Shown here piece by piece: positions 62,369-64,000 of a stretch of 64,000 nt of DNA. The notes beneath the pieces are model-generated. The model ran no database searches and was not told the origin of the DNA. It saw only the letters and a list, made by a program, of their open reading frames with translations. This DNA is from Niabella agricola (GTDB lineage: Bacteria; Bacteroidota; Bacteroidia; Chitinophagales; Chitinophagaceae), in assembly GCF_021538615.1 (NCBI RefSeq), contig NZ_JAJHIZ010000003.1, forward strand, positions 1,860,001 to 1,924,000. Reading direction: 5' to 3'. Position numbers and translations under genes: made by a program. Numbering within the stretch: position 1 is the stretch's first letter; the number at the start of each line of letters is the position of its first letter.

Positions 62369-62413
62369 TAACGAACCCGCAGCAGATCATCTGCCTCCTC
62401 ATTTAAAATAATG

Positions 62414-62453
62414 AAGCGAAGCGGCCCCATCTGGAAATGGGGCCGCTTCGCTT
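62414..62453. terminator. Strong hairpin between convergent genes
   Basis: A 17-bp perfect stem (62414-62430 with 62437-62453) around loop CTGGAA, with little T tract on either side. It separates the kinase gene from the SusD-like gene. Confidence 0.6.
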
Positions 62454-62509
62454 TCGGTTTACATTGTATCAATCAAACGTGCACTGTGTTTTGCATTTTA
62501 GGAACGCGA

Positions 62510-64000
62510 TCACCAACCCGGCGTTTGTTTATAAGCGCCCCCGGTACGATTGATCTCATCCGGCGCAATAGGCCAGGCCATCTTTGCCTGGGTATAATTG
62601 CGCGCCGGCCAAACCTGCTGTATGGTATAGGCCGAGGCCGGGTTGGATTTGTCTGCGTGAATACGTCCATGTAACGGGGCGTTGATCTTTGCCACATCAT
62701 TCCAGCGTTTCAGGTCCATCAGCCGGTCTGTCCACTCACAGGCCAGTTCACAACGACGTTCATGCTTCAGGTCGTTGAGCGTGGGATTTGCGATCGGCAG
62801 CAGGCCCACCCTTGCCCGCACCTCGTTCAATGGTGCAGCCGCCTCACCGTTCTTACCTTGTTGAATCAACGCCTCGGCTTTAAACAAGAGGATCTCGGCA
62901 TAGCGCATCAGGGGCAGGTTTAACGCGGTAGTGGGATAGTCACCATTCTGGTTAATCTTGTCATTGGTTTTGGGATCGCTGTTGGAGCCATAGCTATAGG
63001 GCTCCATGTATTTATTGATCTGGAAGCCGGAGAGACTGTTTGTAGAAGAATAGGCTCTTTCCACACCAAAAAAAGTAAACTTATCTCCAAATTTTAAAAT
63101 GGTGGCTTCCCGGCGGGGGTCATTCGCTTCATATTCATCGTATAGTTCTTCGGTTGGCTGAAAATAACCCCAGCCATTGTAGATGCCCCAGCCTTTGTTT
63201 TCGAGCACCACACCCATGAATTCGGATCCACCCAGGTTACCGGATGTTACGGACCAGATGTACTCACTGCTCCAGTTATTGGCAATTTTAAAAACAGCAC
63301 GGTAATTTTCCGCCGGTGTTGCCTTGCCGGTGATCAATGCCCGGCCACATTCATTCTTGATCCGGTCGCAAATAGCGGGGATCAGGGCCCATTTACTATT
63401 GTCAAACTGTGCCCAGTAAGCATAGGTTTTCACCAGGTAGCCCAGTGCAGCCGCCTTATGGGCCCGTCCTTTATTGGTGTCATCATAGGTACTGAACAAT
63501 GGTAACAGGTCGGCGGCCTTTTGCAGATCCGCGGCAATGGCCGCGTAGTTGTCCGTAACCGATTTTAACTGCGGAAGCATCCGTTTGCCAAACTCAGGGT
63601 TCTCGATGGCGTCATAGGGCACCCCCTGATCTTTATGCCCCCAGAGATAGGCCAGCCAGAAATGGGCAAAAGCACGCATAAAATAGGCCTCGCCTAATAC
63701 CCGGTTTTTAAGATCGTTCGAAATATTGGTAGCATTTGCAGCACCGCCAATAGCCTGGTTGGCCTTGTTCAACATCCAGTAAAGATCGTTCCAGCCATCT
63801 TTCATATAGCCTTCGTTACCGGAGCAGATAAAATTCTTGATGTTCTCACCATCGGCCTTGGAGCGCCCCACGATCAGGTCATCGCTGGCATTCTGCATCC
63901 AGAACAGGTTGCGCCCCCAGGTGCCTTCATTCTTCATAGGCACGTATAAAGCGCCAATAGCCTCATTCACATTCTTTTCTCCGTCCCATTGGTAAGCCGT
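62510..64000 (-). CDS. SusD/RagB-like outer-membrane lipoprotein, partial (N-terminus beyond the window)
   Basis: 497 codons visible; the frame is open to the last base, so the start and lipobox lie beyond 64000. SusD-type marks are the helical TPR-like segments (NRVLGEAYFMRAFAHFWLAY, AHKAAALGYLVKTYAYWAQF). The C-terminal block reads YAEILLFKAEALIQQGKNGE, AAAPLNEVRARVGLLPIANP, ELACEWTDRLMDLKRWNDVA and AWPIAPDEINRTGGAYKQTPGW. SusD proteins bind glycans or other nutrients over a SusC-type channel, which would lie upstream beyond the window edge. Confidence 0.92.
   Translation of the reverse strand, partial: TAYQWDGEKNVNEAIGALYVPMKNEGTWGRNLFWMQNASDDLIVGRSKADGENIKNFICSGNEGYMKDGWNDLYWMLNKANQAIGGAANATNISNDLKNRVLGEAYFMRAFAHFWLAYLWGHKDQGVPYDAIENPEFGKRMLPQLKSVTDNYAAIAADLQKAADLLPLFSTYDDTNKGRAHKAAALGYLVKTYAYWAQFDNSKWALIPAICDRIKNECGRALITGKATPAENYRAVFKIANNWSSEYIWSVTSGNLGGSEFMGVVLENKGWGIYNGWGYFQPTEELYDEYEANDPRREATILKFGDKFTFFGVERAYSSTNSLSGFQINKYMEPYSYGSNSDPKTNDKINQNGDYPTTALNLPLMRYAEILLFKAEALIQQGKNGEAAAPLNEVRARVGLLPIANPTLNDLKHERRCELACEWTDRLMDLKRWNDVAKINAPLHGRIHADKSNPASAYTIQQVWPARNYTQAKMAWPIAPDEINRTGGAYKQTPGW

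Overview
The window reads as chromosome of a Gram-negative Bacteroidota member, most likely Chitinophagaceae (Niabella/Niastella-like). The signs are a SusD-like lipoprotein, an Oar-like TonB receptor, LpxB, sulfatases, a one-protein Reg_prop/Y_Y_Y sensor kinase, LytTR signalling, class II glycyl-tRNA synthetase, and TAnnTTTG-type -7 promoter boxes. This placement comes from gene content read by eye, not from a database search. No rRNA, tRNA, CRISPR array or insertion sequence was recognised.

Layout. 1-6.1 kb: a partial S9-type peptidase, glyS, a micro membrane protein, the surE-lpxB pair and a secreted HExxH protein. 6.4-8.8 kb: a small regulatory module, with a membrane protein, a winged-helix regulator and a DUF4173-like membrane protein; the same inverted repeat stands before both transcription units. 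8.8-17.1 kb: a radical SAM enzyme, small metabolic and stress genes (OsmC, VOC, GNAT, chorismate mutase type II), clpC, and a STAS-rnz pair. 17.1-29.6 kb: an accessory surface region. It has four paralogous secreted proteins with YadA-head-like repeats and a C-terminal S74 chaperone domain, two paralogous proteins whose FN3-like domain is interrupted by a membrane hairpin ending in a lipobox, a lipoprotein, then a large sensor kinase and a LytTR regulator.

29.7-36.7 kb: two sulfatases, then an apparent operon of an Lgt-like membrane enzyme, a Tes-like radical SAM protein and two small paralogous membrane proteins, followed by a TlpA-type pseudogene. 36.7-46.8 kb: housekeeping and central metabolism (FAD/Fe-S oxidase, CheY-like protein, sucD, mlaF-mlaE, maeB, an HU/SPOR protein). 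46.9-49.2 kb: four tandem FKBP-like lipoproteins with a shared three-cysteine pattern. 49.3-54.6 kb: sdaA, rnhA, a DUF4846 lipoprotein, a RES/Xre toxin-antitoxin pair with its own operator, and an outer-membrane barrel. 54.7-58.6 kb: an Oar-like receptor and an A/T-rich spacer holding two 50-bp modules of identically spaced half-sites. 58.6-64 kb: ribBA, an L,D-transpeptidase, trpS, a deoxynucleoside kinase and a partial SusD protein.

The best candidates for undescribed biology are (i) the Lgt-like/Tes-like/small-membrane-protein cassette, (ii) the S74 proteins paired with FN3 proteins carrying an internal lipobox, and (iii) the duplicated half-site array at 58326-58429.
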